From contig NZ_JAFNIH010000032.1 in assembly GCF_019160155.1 (NCBI RefSeq), positions 51,371 through 115,370 of the forward strand: a stretch of DNA of 64,000 nucleotides, in the 5' to 3' direction. Numbering within the stretch: position 1 is the first letter of the stretch; the number at the start of each line of letters is the position of its first letter. Shown one piece after another: positions 32,844 through 42,329 of this stretch. A program made the translations under genes and the position numbers. The DNA comes from Pinisolibacter aquiterrae (GTDB lineage: Bacteria; Pseudomonadota; Alphaproteobacteria; Rhizobiales; Ancalomicrobiaceae). A model generated the notes under the pieces. That model was given only the letters and a program-made list of their open reading frames with translations, was not told the DNA's origin and searched no databases.

Positions 32844-34478
32844 GTTCGGAACGAAGCTACGAACTCCATTCGTAGCCGAGTTCCCTCCAGACACTCCTCC
32901 AGATGCGACAAGCGTCTGGAGGAGTTTCGTTTTAGACCCCTTGATTCGTATTTCGTCATCCCCGACCTCGATCCGCTGCACCAACATTTGCAGATGATGG
33001 CGTCGAAAGCTCCCGTCCTTCGACCGGAGGCGCTCCCGAGCCGCGTCGGCGAATCGCGACAGGGCTTCCGGCGAAATCCGAGCATCCGGCTCCTTCTCTC
33101 GTCCATCTGCTCGGTCGGCATCGGCGCGCGCCGAATCCCGTATGCGCATCAACTCGGCAATTCTGCCCTTCAGGTTCTGATCGTCGGGCTGGGCCAAGCC
33201 GTTCTCGATGGCCTCGTACAGCCGTGTGAGCTTTCCCTCGGCATCTGCCGCCTGTTTTCTCAATTCTGTGATCCGCGCCCTCTGGCGCTCCACCCGCTCC
33301 TCACGACGCCGGAGCAAGCCCGTCAGCAAGATTTCGATCCGTTCGGGCGCCAAGAGACGGTCTTCCAAATAGGACACCACCAAGTCGTTCAGCTCGTCCA
33401 TCGGGACGGTCCGCCCCTTACAGCCGGTCTTGCCCTGCCGCGCGGTCGTGCAGCAGGTGTAATATCGATACTGCGCGCCTTTGCCCGATGTCCTCAACGT
33501 CATCGCTCCCCCGCATTCCGCGCAGAAGCACACGCCACCGAGGAGTGTCCCGGCGCTCACGAATCGCGGCGCCTTGAATTGAGGGCTGCGCGACCGCATC
33601 ATTTCCTGCACCGCCTCGAATTCGTCGGCTCCGATGATCGGCGGAACTGCAACTTCGACGATCTCGTCATCCGGCTTTTCGAGCTTTTTCCGCCAGCTAT
33701 AGACGTTGAACCTATGCAGGCCGATATAGGTCGTCCGGCTCAGAACCTGATGGACGGCGCCGACGCCCCAACGTCCGCCCGTTTGAGTGCGAATACCCCG
33801 GGAGTTCAGAAAGTTCGCGATCTGCCGACCACCCATTGGACCGTGTTCGTTTCCAACCAATGCCAATCGGAACATCAAGCGGACATTCTCGGTCTGGTCG
33901 GGATCAGGCTCGATCTTTTTCTTCATGCGAGCCCCGCGCTGTTCCGAGGCGACGATCTTGTAGCCATATGGCGGGCGAGAACCGTTCCAATACCCCTGCC
34001 TCGCATTCTCCTTCATGGCCCGAAGCGTGTGCTTGGCGTTCTCCTTCGACTGATATTCGTCGAACAACGCCATGATCTGCCGCATCATCACACTCATCGG
34101 GTCGTCGCCGAGATCCTGCGTGATCGACGTCAGCCGAATGCCGCTCTTGGCCAAACGGCGCACATAGAACTCCAGCTGGAACTGATCGCGGAAGAAGCGC
34201 GAGAAGGAATGCACGACGATAGCGTCGAACGGTGCCGGTTTTTGCGACGCAGCGTCCATCATTCGCTGGAATTCCAGACGCCGATCATCGGTTGCAGAAG
34301 CGCCCGGTTCGACGAACTCCGCTTCGATCGAAATCCCTTTGGCCTGACAATAAGACTGAAGTTGCCGGCGTTGATCGGGAATGGAGAGGTCATTCTCAGC
34401 CTGCCGTCCCGTCGATACACGGAGGTACAATGCAGCCCGCCTCGGTATTGCCGAGACGGGCTTGGCTTTGGCGCTCAT
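32802..34478 (-). CDS. Large serine recombinase (island integrase)
   Basis: This 558-aa site-specific recombinase has the resolvase domain with nucleophile Ser22 in ALYLRVSTGRQ, the recombinase domain (MGGRQIANFLNSRGI...), a zinc ribbon with CFCAECGGAMTLR and CC/C ligands near residues 315-350, and a coiled-coil (RREERVERQRARITELRKQA). Large serine recombinases integrate and excise phages and mobile islands. The last 14 residues (LREQDSNLRPFD) are read antisense through tRNA-Asn, so integration supplied the present C-terminus. It starts 22 bases after the small gene upstream. Confidence 0.92.
   Translation of the reverse strand: MSAKAKPVSAIPRRAALYLRVSTGRQAENDLSIPDQRRQLQSYCQAKGISIEAEFVEPGASATDDRRLEFQRMMDAASQKPAPFDAIVVHSFSRFFRDQFQLEFYVRRLAKSGIRLTSITQDLGDDPMSVMMRQIMALFDEYQSKENAKHTLRAMKENARQGYWNGSRPPYGYKIVASEQRGARMKKKIEPDPDQTENVRLMFRLALVGNEHGPMGGRQIANFLNSRGIRTQTGGRWGVGAVHQVLSRTTYIGLHRFNVYSWRKKLEKPDDEIVEVAVPPIIGADEFEAVQEMMRSRSPQFKAPRFVSAGTLLGGVCFCAECGGAMTLRTSGKGAQYRYYTCCTTARQGKTGCKGRTVPMDELNDLVVSYLEDRLLAPERIEILLTGLLRRREERVERQRARITELRKQAADAEGKLTRLYEAIENGLAQPDDQNLKGRIAELMRIRDSARADADRADGREKEPDARISPEALSRFADAARERLRSKDGSFRRHHLQMLVQRIEVGDDEIRIKGSKTKLLQTLVASGGVSGGNSATNGVRSFVPNWLREQDSNLRPFD
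32820..32843. other. Probable attachment site in the tRNA-Asn 3' end
   Basis: The recombinase reading frame runs into the tRNA and stops at 32802, so one att boundary lies in this overlap. No second copy of the tRNA 3' end was found elsewhere in the window. Serine integrases need only a short core, so the other boundary may lack a long repeat or lie outside. Confidence 0.55.
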
Positions 34479-34499
34479 ACCAAATCTCCTCCAATATAA

Positions 34500-34748
34500 T
34501 CAGCGTTTTGACCCGAATACCTCGTCCAATAGATCGCCGAAATAACCCTCGAACAGGTCGATCTCGACTTCGGATACGGGAATACTGATCGGCCAGTCGT
34601 CCACAATCTCCGGCGACCAAACCCGAGGGTATCCAAGCGAGGAACAAGCATCGATCGATGCACGGCGCGCAACAATTTGCGGTCGGGCATAATCGTAAAG
34701 ATCGTCGGGGCTCGCGGACCCAGGAAAGGGATATATCTTCGCAGACAT
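34500..34748 (-). CDS. Small acidic hypothetical protein upstream of the recombinase
   Basis: This 82-aa product (starting MSAKIYPFPGSASPDDLYDYA) is acidic, with EVEIDLFEGYFGDLLDEVFG at its end. I do not recognise it. It lies 22 bases upstream of the recombinase on the same strand, so it may be an accessory factor of integration or excision. A longer open frame overlaps it at 34475-34960 but has poor codon character. Confidence 0.55.
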   Translation of the reverse strand: MSAKIYPFPGSASPDDLYDYARPQIVARRASIDACSSLGYPRVWSPEIVDDWPISIPVSEVEIDLFEGYFGDLLDEVFGSKR

Positions 34749-35158
34749 GCCGCCACTATCGCAAGAGAGGACATGTAATCAAACAACCTCTCTCCAAAAG
34801 GAGGCGAGACCGAAATGTACTGACGGATATCGATCCGCCACTCCCGACGCCCTCCGCGTGCCATGGCGCTATTTAGCGAAGTAAAAATACCTAAGAATGG
34901 CGGCACGGGGACTATACGGCTGCGATCAAAATTTGCGGAAGCGCCTATGAGCGTTTTCATTTTGACTCAGCCCCATCCATTCTTTGGCAGCCTCACCATC
35001 GATCCTGCGGAAGGCACATAAGCAACATTTGTCTGCATCACAACGCACCAAATAGCAAATAAATCAAAATAAATGCCAGTTTACACTTATCATAAATAGA
35101 AATATAAACATAGAGAGAAAATAAATATTGTGATCTCCAGATGCAATGCGTTCGGAGG
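34749..35158. other. AT-rich gene-free region beside the recombinase operon
   Basis: No supported gene lies in these 410 bases. From about 35030 to 35130 the sequence is strongly AT-rich (many AAATAAAT-like runs), unlike both flanks. It should hold the recombinase operon promoter and could include a replication, excision or transfer signal. Confidence 0.5.
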
Positions 35159-36070
35159 TCACGACAGGCTTGTCGGCCGAGCATCGAAGATGAGAGTGCG
35201 CAGCCACTGATTGGCGGCATCGCGATGGAATTTCGAGTGCCAGAACATCCCGATCGAGATTTCCGGCAGAGAGATCGGGTGACGGCACCAGGTCAGGCCG
35301 AAGGGCTCGGCGATCCGAAGCGCCAGGACCTCGGGCACCGTGGCGATCATGTCGGTGTTGCGCAGGATGTGGCCGATCGCCACGAAGTGCGGGACCCGCA
35401 GACGGATCCGCCGTTCGATCCCCATGCGGGCGAACAACTCGTCGACCATGCCGTGGCCGGTGCCGGCGGCAACGATGCCGATGTGTTCGGCCGCCGTGAA
35501 GTCTTCAAGCGTCACGGTGCCACGGTCGAGCGCGTGGCCCTTGCGAAACAGGCAGACATAGTGCTGGCCGAGCAGGCGGCGCTGGAAATAGCCCGCCTGG
35601 AGATCCGGTAGCAGCCCGATGGCGAGGTGGACATTCCCCGCCTCCATCTCGCGATCGAGGTCGATGCTGTGGTTGCGCACGGTGCTGAGCGAGATCCCCG
35701 GCGCGGTGGCCGCCAACCGTTGCATCAGTTCCGGGAGGAAGTGGATCTCGCCAATGTCGGTCATGGCGATGGTGAAGTTCTGCCGGCTCCGCAGCGGGTC
35801 GAAGGCGACGTTCTGGTTCAGGGCGCCGTGAATGGCCCCCAGCGCGTAGGAGATCGGCTCCGCCAGGGCCTCCGCGAAAGGGGTCGGCCGCATGCCCTGC
35901 GGCGTGCGGACGAAGAGGTCGTCGCCGAGCAGGCGGCGCAGACGACCAAGGGCATTGCTCACCGCGGGTTGGGTCAGCCCGAGCCGCTCCGCCGTCACGT
36001 TCACACGACCAGTACCCAGGAGATCGTTGAACAAGACCAGTAGGTTGAGATCGATATCGCGCAGATCCAT
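35159..36070 (-). CDS. nahR: NahR/NagR-type LysR activator (salicylate-responsive)
   Basis: This 303-aa LysR regulator closely follows NahR/NagR throughout: MDLRDIDLNLLVLFNDLL, LGLTQPAVSNALGRLR in the winged helix, FTIAMTDIGEIHFLP in the effector domain, RRLLGQHYVCLFRKGHA, and AGTGHG and EISIGMFWHSKFH near the end. NahR activates naphthalene and salicylate operons with salicylate as inducer. It diverges from nagAa with a NahR-type operator between them. The ATG at 36070 is chosen over one 15 codons upstream. Confidence 0.9.
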   Translation of the reverse strand: MDLRDIDLNLLVLFNDLLGTGRVNVTAERLGLTQPAVSNALGRLRRLLGDDLFVRTPQGMRPTPFAEALAEPISYALGAIHGALNQNVAFDPLRSRQNFTIAMTDIGEIHFLPELMQRLAATAPGISLSTVRNHSIDLDREMEAGNVHLAIGLLPDLQAGYFQRRLLGQHYVCLFRKGHALDRGTVTLEDFTAAEHIGIVAAGTGHGMVDELFARMGIERRIRLRVPHFVAIGHILRNTDMIATVPEVLALRIAEPFGLTWCRHPISLPEISIGMFWHSKFHRDAANQWLRTLIFDARPTSLS

Positions 36071-36082
36071 GGCCACCAGCAC

Positions 36083-36097
36083 ATTCACGAGAGTGAT
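36083..36097. promoter_or_regulatory. NahR/NagR operator-like site
   Basis: ATTCACGAGAGTGAT matches the NahR recognition consensus ATTCACGCTNNTGAT (from memory of published work) at all positions except the central CT. It contains the dyad TCAC-N4-GTGA. A second imperfect dyad (GAGTGA-N6-TCATTC, 36091-36108) overlaps its right side. It sits between nahR and nagAa, where both would be controlled. Confidence 0.7.
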
Positions 36098-36187
36098 TTT
36101 GATCATTCTCACCATAAATTTCTAAAATTCGCTATTCCCTGCCATCGTCTCCCTCGAAGAAGCCGAACGGCTCGAAGGGAAACGACC

Positions 36188-37174
36188 ATGGAACTTCTCG
36201 TCCGCCCACTGGGACGCACGATCGCCGTTGAGCCGGGTGCCAACCTGCTGGAGACGCTGCGCGCCAACGCCGTGCCGATCTCCTACAGCTGCATGGCCGG
36301 GCGTTGCGGCGTGTGCCGTTGCAAGGTGGTACAGGGTCAGGTGCTGTCGGCGAGCGGTGAACTGCGTCAGCCGATCATCGGCGAGAACGGTCAGATCCTG
36401 GCCTGCCAGACGACCCTGACCGGTTCCTGCGCCATCGAGATTCCCGAGCCGGACGAAGTCGTCGTTCATCCCGCCAAGATCCTCAAGGCGACCGTCGTCG
36501 AGATCCGTGACGAGACCCACGACATCCGCCGCCTCCGCCTGAAGACGGCGAAGCCACTCGAATACACCCCGGGTCAGTACGCCACGCTCCAGTTCACGCC
36601 GGACCACATCCGCCCCTATTCGATGGCGGGGATCGAGAGCGACGAGCTTCTCGAGTTTCATGTCCGCCTCGTGCCCGGAGGTCGGGTCAGCCCCCATGTC
36701 TTCGAAACGCTGAAGGTGGGCGATGCGGTGCGGATCAGCGGCCCGCTCGGCGCCTCTTATCTGCGCCGCCGCCATGACGGTCCGATGCTGCTCGTCGCCG
36801 GCGGCACCGGCCTCGCCCCGGTGTTGTCTATCCTGCGCGGCGCCGTCGCGGCCGGCATGACCAATCCGATCCATCTCTATTTCGGGGTGCGCACCACGCG
36901 CGATCTCTACGCCGTCGACCGGTTGGCCGAACTCGCCGCCGCCCACCCGCAGCTCACCGTGCATCAGGTGATCGCCAACGGCGACGCCCCGGCGGCGATG
37001 CGGCGTGGTCTGGTGACCGACGCGATCGCGGTCGATTGGTCGAGCCTCGCCGGGTTCCGCGCCTATCTCTGCGGCGCGCCGCCGATGGTCGAAGCGGCGA
37101 CCATCCTGGTCAAGCGGCTGGGGCTGCCCATCGCGCACGTCTACGCCGACGCCTTCTATTCGACCGGCTACTGA
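36188..37174 (+). CDS. nagAa: Ferredoxin reductase of salicylate 5-hydroxylase
   Basis: This 328-aa protein passes electrons from NAD(P)H to the Rieske ferredoxin. It has an N-terminal plant-type [2Fe-2S] domain with CMAGRCGVC and a distal ILAC (Cys-X4-Cys-X2-Cys...Cys), an FAD domain with RPYSMAGI, and an NAD domain with VAGGTGLAPVLSILRG. The gene opens the operon, 117 bases from nahR, in the same order as the nagAa-G-H-Ab genes of known naphthalene degraders. Confidence 0.9.
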   Translation: MELLVRPLGRTIAVEPGANLLETLRANAVPISYSCMAGRCGVCRCKVVQGQVLSASGELRQPIIGENGQILACQTTLTGSCAIEIPEPDEVVVHPAKILKATVVEIRDETHDIRRLRLKTAKPLEYTPGQYATLQFTPDHIRPYSMAGIESDELLEFHVRLVPGGRVSPHVFETLKVGDAVRISGPLGASYLRRRHDGPMLLVAGGTGLAPVLSILRGAVAAGMTNPIHLYFGVRTTRDLYAVDRLAELAAAHPQLTVHQVIANGDAPAAMRRGLVTDAIAVDWSSLAGFRAYLCGAPPMVEAATILVKRLGLPIAHVYADAFYSTGY

Positions 37175-37243
37175 AGCCCGACCGAACGTGCCGCGCCCAT
37201 CCGACGGCACGACGAAATCCAAGAAAACCCATGGGAGGAAACG

Positions 37244-38506
37244 ATGGACGCCACAGGTACGATCTTTCCCGTCGATCCGCACTGGCCGGGGACCGGCAGC
37301 AGCCGCATCCCGTTCTGGGCCTATACCCGCGACGATCTCTACAAACGTGAACTCGAACGCCTCTTCTATGCGAACCACTGGTGCTACATCGGCCTCGAGG
37401 TCGAGGTGCCCGAGCCCGGCGACTTCAAGCGCACGGTGGTCGGCGAGCGTTCGGTGATCATGACGCGGACCGCCGACGGCGAGATCCATGTCGTCGAGAA
37501 CGTCTGCGCCCATCGTGGCATGCGCTTCTGCCGCGAAAAGCGGGGCAATTCCAAGGACCTGCTCTGCCCCTATCACCAGTGGAACTACGATCTGAAGGGC
37601 AATCTGACCGGCGTGCCGTTCCGGCGCGGCGTCAAGCAGGGTGGCAAGGTCAACGGCGGCATGCCCGCCGACTTCAAGCCCGAGGATCACGGCCTGACCA
37701 AGCTGAAGGTGGCGCGACGCGGCGGCGTGGTCTTCGCCTCGTTCGATCATTCCATCGAACCCTTCGAAGCGTTCCTCGGCCCGACGATCCTCGCCTATTT
37801 CGATCGCGTCTTCGACGGCCGCAAGCTCGAGCTTCTCGGCTATCGCCGCCAGCGCATCCCCGGCAACTGGAAGCTGATGCAGGAGAACATCAAGGACCCC
37901 TACCACCCGGGCCTGTTGCACACCTGGTTCTCGACCTTCGGCCTGTGGCGCGCCGACAACCAGTCGGAGCTGAAGATGGACGCCCATCTGCGCCACGCCG
38001 CGATGATCTCGACCCGTGGTCAGGGTGGCAAGGTCACCGAGGTGACCTCCGGCATCGACAGCTTCAAGGAGGCGATGAAGGTCAACGACCCGCGCCTGCT
38101 CGACATCGTGCACGAACCGTGGTGGGGCAAGCCGACGGCGGTGATGACCACGATCTTCCCCAGTGTGATCATCCAGCAGCAGGTGAACTCCGTCTCCACC
38201 CGCCACATCCAGCCCAACGGCCACGGCTCCTTCGACTTCGTCTGGACCCACTTCGGCTTCGCCGACGACGACCCGGAGATGAAGCAGCGCCGCCTGATCC
38301 AGGCCAACCTCTTCGGCCCGGCCGGCTTCGTCTCCGCCGACGACGGCGAGGTGATCGAGTGGTCGCAGGAAGGGTTCGAACAGAAACCGTCGCACCGCAC
38401 GCTCGTCGAAATGGGCGGCACCGACACGACCGACAGCGATCACATGGTCACCGAGACCCTGATCCGCGGCATGTACGCCTATTGGCGCAAAGTGATGGGG
38501 GAGTGA
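37244..38506 (+). CDS. nagG: Salicylate 5-hydroxylase, large oxygenase subunit
   Basis: This 420-aa Rieske non-heme iron oxygenase alpha subunit has the Rieske motif CAHRG-X16-CPYHQ near residues 88-110 and the mononuclear-iron facial triad start in DPYHPGLLH. Together with nagH, nagAa and nagAb it should convert salicylate to gentisate. Related Rieske enzymes act on other benzoates, but the operon order and the gentisate genes downstream support salicylate. A GGAGG ribosome site precedes the ATG. Confidence 0.88.
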   Translation: MDATGTIFPVDPHWPGTGSSRIPFWAYTRDDLYKRELERLFYANHWCYIGLEVEVPEPGDFKRTVVGERSVIMTRTADGEIHVVENVCAHRGMRFCREKRGNSKDLLCPYHQWNYDLKGNLTGVPFRRGVKQGGKVNGGMPADFKPEDHGLTKLKVARRGGVVFASFDHSIEPFEAFLGPTILAYFDRVFDGRKLELLGYRRQRIPGNWKLMQENIKDPYHPGLLHTWFSTFGLWRADNQSELKMDAHLRHAAMISTRGQGGKVTEVTSGIDSFKEAMKVNDPRLLDIVHEPWWGKPTAVMTTIFPSVIIQQQVNSVSTRHIQPNGHGSFDFVWTHFGFADDDPEMKQRRLIQANLFGPAGFVSADDGEVIEWSQEGFEQKPSHRTLVEMGGTDTTDSDHMVTETLIRGMYAYWRKVMGE

Positions 38507-38507
38507 G

Positions 38508-38993
38508 ATGCTCGACTTTCAGTCCTATTCCGAACTTCTCGATCTCTACAGCAGCTACGCCGGCGTGGTGGATTCGTCCGACTGGGAGAAGTGGCCCGAA
38601 TTCTTCCTCGACGACGGCACCTACCGGCTCCAGCCGCGCGAGAACTTCGATGCCGGCCTGCCGCTCTGCCTGCTCGCGCTGGAGAGCAAGGCGATGATCC
38701 GCGATCGCGTCTTCGGCGTGAAGGAGACCATGTACCACGACCCCTATTACCAACGGCACGTCGTCGGGACCCCGCGCGTCCTGTCGGTGAAGACCACAGA
38801 TAGGGGCGAGGAGATCGAGGCCGAGGCCAACTACATCGTCTTCCGCACCAAGCGCGAAGGCGTCACCGAGGTCTTCAACGCCGGCCGCTATCGCGACGCC
38901 ATCGTCCGGACCACCGAGGGGCTGAAGTTCCGATCGCGCCTCTGCGTCTATGACAGCGAGATGATCCCGAACTCGCTGATCTACCCCATCTGA
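38508..38993 (+). CDS. nagH: Salicylate 5-hydroxylase, small oxygenase subunit
   Basis: This 161-aa protein has the SnoaL-like cone fold typical of ring-hydroxylating dioxygenase beta subunits. The conserved region around [20 protein letters not shown] and the [12 protein letters not shown] end are characteristic. It begins one base after the nagG stop, so it is translationally coupled. It is a structural partner without a redox centre. Confidence 0.88.
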   Translation: MLDFQSYSELLDLYSSYAGVVDSSDWEKWPEFFLDDGTYRLQPRENFDAGLPLCLLALESKAMIRDRVFGVKETMYHDPYYQRHVVGTPRVLSVKTTDRGEEIEAEANYIVFRTKREGVTEVFNAGRYRDAIVRTTEGLKFRSRLCVYDSEMIPNSLIYPI

Positions 38994-39008
38994 GCGAGGA
39001 CAACGCCG

Positions 39009-39326
39009 ATGAGTTCCGAGACTTGGATCGACGTCGCCGCGATCGACGACGTTCCCGAGGGCGACACCCTCGGCGCGTCGTGCCGAGGCCAGGGCATCAC
39101 CCTCTACAAGGTCGAGGGCGAGGTCTTCGCCACAGCGGGTCTGTGCACTCACGGCGCCGCCCACCTGTGCGACGGCTTCCTCGACGGCTTCGAGATCGAA
39201 TGTCCCCTGCATCAGGGGCGCTTCGACATCCGCAGTGGCAAGGCGTTGAACGAGCCGCTGACCGAGGACATCCGCACGTTTGCGGTACGGATCGACGGCG
39301 GGCGCGTCCTCATCGGCACGGATTGA
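39009..39326 (+). CDS. nagAb: Rieske ferredoxin of salicylate 5-hydroxylase
   Basis: This 105-aa [2Fe-2S] Rieske ferredoxin carries the ligand pairs CTHG (near residue 46) and CPLHQG (near residue 65). It shuttles electrons between NagAa and NagGH. It lies 15 bases after nagH and completes the four-component hydroxylase. Confidence 0.9.
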   Translation: MSSETWIDVAAIDDVPEGDTLGASCRGQGITLYKVEGEVFATAGLCTHGAAHLCDGFLDGFEIECPLHQGRFDIRSGKALNEPLTEDIRTFAVRIDGGRVLIGTD

Positions 39327-39457
39327 GATCGGGACGGGGGTCGACGCCCCCGCCCGCCACCAACAAAGACCCGAAACTCGGCTGAACCGCGCCTCGGACG
39401 GAGGGGGCGCGATCGCGGGCGCCTGTTCGCTGGCCGGTGCCTCGGAGGGAGGACCCC

Positions 39458-40843
39458 ATGAAGTCACATCTCCAGAACTTGCCGCCCGGCGCGGTCGATG
39501 TCGTCGCGCTGATGGACGACGTGCCCGTCGGGCGGTTCCATCTGCTCGTCCTGGCGATCTGCGTCGTCATCGCCATGCTCGACGGCTTCGATACCCAGGC
39601 CATCGCCTTCGTCGCGCCGCTGCTGTCGGCACAATGGAAGCTGCCGATGGCGCAGTTCAGTGCCGTCTTCGGCATCGGCCTGCTCGGCCTCACCGTCGGC
39701 GCGCTGGTATTCGGCCCGGTCGCCGATCGCCTCGGACGCAAGGTCGTCCTCATCGCCTGCACCGCGGGCTTCGGCGCCTTCGCCCTTGCCACCGCCTGGG
39801 CGAGTGATTTCCACACGCTGCTCTGGCTGCGCTTCCTCACCGGCGTCGGCCTCGGCGGCGCCATGCCCAACATCATCGCCATGACCGCCGAATATGCCCC
39901 GCACCGCCTGCGCGCCACGGCAATCACCGTGATGTTCTGTGGCTTTCCGCTGGGCTCGATGCTCGGCGGCTTCCTCGCCGCCAAGATGATCCCGCTGTGG
40001 GGCTGGGAGTCGGTCTTCCTGCTCGGCGGTATCTTACCGCTGCTGCTCGCGCCGCTGCTGGTCGTCCTGCTGCCGGAGTCGGTGCGCTTCTTCGTCACTC
40101 ACGCCCGCCACCCCGAGCGGGTCGCGGCGATCCTGGGCAAGATCACCGGTGAACCGGGCAAGCACCGAGCCGATGTCGCCTACTACGTGCCGGAGCGAAA
40201 GGTTTCCGGCTTCACCGGGCGCCACCTCTTCACCGAGCACCGGGCGGGTTCGACGCTGCTCTTGTGGGTCGCCTTCTTCTGCAACCTCCTGGTCATGTAT
40301 TTCCTCGTCAACTGGTTGCCCGCGCTACTGAAGCAGAGCGGCTACCCTCTCGACGCGGCGATCTACGCCACCTCCACCCTCAACCTCGGCGGTGTCGTCG
40401 GCGGCGTGGTGCTCGGCCGTCTGATCGATCGTATGGGGCCCTTCACCATCCTCGGCGTCTGCTACGCCACGGCGGCGGTGTTCATCGGGGTGATGGCCAA
40501 TGCCGGCGGCAACGGCCCGACACTCTACGGCTCGCTCTTCATCGTCGGCATCGGCGTCGTCGGGGCGCAGATCGGCATGAACGCCGTTGCGTCGAGCCTC
40601 TACCCGACCGGCCTACGCTCGACCGGCATCGGCTGGGCGCTCGGCGTCGGCCGCCTCGGTTCGATCCTCGGCCCCACCGTCGGTGGCCTGCTGCTGGCGC
40701 AGGCCTGGGCACCGGCCGCGATCCTCCAGATGTCGCTGTGGCCGGCCCTCGTGGCGGCGGTCGCGGTCTTCGCCCTCGGACGTTCGGTCCACCGCCGCAA
40801 CCTGCGCCTCGCCGAAGACCCGACGCCGCGCCCCGCGACCTGA
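39458..40843 (+). CDS. MFS aromatic acid transporter (AAHS type)
   Basis: This 461-aa protein has about 12 membrane segments and the aromatic acid:H+ symporter signature LDGFDTQAIAF in the first helix and GPVADRLGRKVVL after the second. Relatives such as GenK, MhbT and PcaK import gentisate, 3-hydroxybenzoate or protocatechuate. Salicylate or gentisate is the likely cargo here. A GGAGGGAGG ribosome site supports the ATG at 39458. Confidence 0.88.
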   Translation: MKSHLQNLPPGAVDVVALMDDVPVGRFHLLVLAICVVIAMLDGFDTQAIAFVAPLLSAQWKLPMAQFSAVFGIGLLGLTVGALVFGPVADRLGRKVVLIACTAGFGAFALATAWASDFHTLLWLRFLTGVGLGGAMPNIIAMTAEYAPHRLRATAITVMFCGFPLGSMLGGFLAAKMIPLWGWESVFLLGGILPLLLAPLLVVLLPESVRFFVTHARHPERVAAILGKITGEPGKHRADVAYYVPERKVSGFTGRHLFTEHRAGSTLLLWVAFFCNLLVMYFLVNWLPALLKQSGYPLDAAIYATSTLNLGGVVGGVVLGRLIDRMGPFTILGVCYATAAVFIGVMANAGGNGPTLYGSLFIVGIGVVGAQIGMNAVASSLYPTGLRSTGIGWALGVGRLGSILGPTVGGLLLAQAWAPAAILQMSLWPALVAAVAVFALGRSVHRRNLRLAEDPTPRPAT

Positions 40844-40920
40844 CATCGACGAGCGGCGGGGTGGGGCGACCGGGCTCCGCCGCTCCTTATTCCCTTTGCC
40901 GAACAAAGCGAGCCCTTGCG

Positions 40921-41640
40921 ATGCCCGACACGCCTTCGACCGCCCTGCTCTTCACCGTCCCGCCCGCCCCGAGCGTCGCCGTCGTCGGTGAGGCCCGTCG
41001 CTACCCCGTCAACCGCATCTTCTGTGTTGGTCGCAACTATGCCGACCACGCCAAGGAGATGGGCGTCGAGGTCGATCGCGAGGCGCCGTTCTACTTCCTC
41101 AAGCAGGCCGGCGCCATCGTCGACAGCGGTGCCACCATCGCCTATCCGCCGGGCACCGAGAACTACCATTACGAGATGGAATTCGTCGTCGCCATCGGCG
41201 CCCCGGCTCGGGCCGTGCCGGTCGAGACGGCTCTCGATGCGGTGCTGGGCTATGCCTGCGGCCTCGACATGACCCGTCGCGATCTCCAACTCCAGGCGCG
41301 CGCCAAACAGCGCCCGTGGGATCTCGGCAAGAACTTCGAACAGTCGGCGATCATCACCGACATCGTCCCCAAGGCCGCCTTCGGGGTCGTCGGGCCGCAG
41401 CGCATCATCCTGGCGGTCGACGGTGTGACCAAGCAGGACGCCCACCTCTCCGACCTCGTGTGGTCGGTCGAGGAACTGGTGTCGCACCTGTCGCGCTACT
41501 ATCACCTCGCCCCCGGCGACCTGATCTACACCGGTACTCCGGCCGGCGTCGGCCCGGTGGTGGCCGGCGACGTCGTCACCGGTTCGATCGACGGCCTGCC
41601 GCCGATCTCGCTCACCATCGCCCCGGCCGAAGCCGTCTGA
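40921..41640 (+). CDS. nagK: Fumarylpyruvate hydrolase (FAH family)
   Basis: This 239-aa fumarylacetoacetate hydrolase-family enzyme should split fumarylpyruvate into fumarate and pyruvate, the last step of the gentisate route. It shows FCVGRNYADHAKEMG, the metal-binding YEMEFVVAIG (Glu-X-Glu), GLDMTRRDLQ and GDLIYTGTPAGVGPV. It lies between the transporter and the isomerase gene. Confidence 0.88.
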   Translation: MPDTPSTALLFTVPPAPSVAVVGEARRYPVNRIFCVGRNYADHAKEMGVEVDREAPFYFLKQAGAIVDSGATIAYPPGTENYHYEMEFVVAIGAPARAVPVETALDAVLGYACGLDMTRRDLQLQARAKQRPWDLGKNFEQSAIITDIVPKAAFGVVGPQRIILAVDGVTKQDAHLSDLVWSVEELVSHLSRYYHLAPGDLIYTGTPAGVGPVVAGDVVTGSIDGLPPISLTIAPAEAV

Positions 41641-41659
41641 CCCGAGGAAGGCACCCTTC

Positions 41660-42301
41660 ATGCTCTTCCACGGCTATTTCCGCTCGTCGGCCGCCTATCG
41701 TTGCCGCATCGCCTTCGGCCTGAAGGGGGTGACGCCCGATTTCGCAGCCGTCCACCTGCGCAAGGGCGAACAGCGCGCCGAGGGCTTCAAGGCACTCAAC
41801 CCGCAGGGCCTCGTCCCGGCGCTGGAGGTGGACGGCCATGTCCTCACCCAGTCGCTCGCCATCATCGAGTGGCTCGACGAGACCATTCCGGACCCCGCGC
41901 TGCTGCCGAAGGATCCGTTGGAACGGGCGGAAGTCCGCGCCTTCGCCCTGGCGATCGCCGCCGACATCCACCCGATCGACAATCTGCGGGTGTTGAACTA
42001 CCTCAAGTCGTCACTCGGCCGGTCCCAGGACGAGGTCGACGGCTGGTATCGCCACTGGTGCGCCGAAGGTCTCACCGCCCTCGAGGTGGTGGCGCGGCGC
42101 CACGCCCATCGCGGGCGCTTCACCTTCGGTGACACGCCGACGCTAGCCGACATCTGCCTCGTGCCGCAGCTCAACGGCGCCCGGCGCTTCGGCGGCACCA
42201 CCGACGCCTATCCGCGCCTCACCGCGATCGAGGCAGCCTGCAACGAGCTCCCCGCCTTCGCCGAGGCGAAGCCCGACCGGCAGCCCGACGCCGAAGCCTG
42301 A
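41660..42301 (+). CDS. nagL: Maleylpyruvate isomerase (zeta-class GST)
   Basis: This 213-aa glutathione-S-transferase of zeta class isomerises maleylpyruvate to fumarylpyruvate using glutathione. It has the [15 protein letters not shown] active-site segment, the glutathione-binding [11 protein letters not shown], and [16 protein letters not shown]. It starts 19 bases after nagK. Maleylacetoacetate isomerase is the nearest alternative, but the adjacent gentisate dioxygenase favours maleylpyruvate. Confidence 0.88.
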   Translation: MLFHGYFRSSAAYRCRIAFGLKGVTPDFAAVHLRKGEQRAEGFKALNPQGLVPALEVDGHVLTQSLAIIEWLDETIPDPALLPKDPLERAEVRAFALAIAADIHPIDNLRVLNYLKSSLGRSQDEVDGWYRHWCAEGLTALEVVARRHAHRGRFTFGDTPTLADICLVPQLNGARRFGGTTDAYPRLTAIEAACNELPAFAEAKPDRQPDAEA

Positions 42302-42329
42302 GCTTCCACAAGAACACTCGGAGGAACCC

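Noticed and set aside
34475..34960. 161-codon frame overlapping the small gene before the recombinase
   Set aside because: It overlaps a better-placed acidic frame almost completely and has no features.
36122..38443. 773-codon minus-strand frame opposite nagAa and nagG
   Set aside because: Both strands cannot be coding, and the plus strand shows Rieske and flavin motifs.
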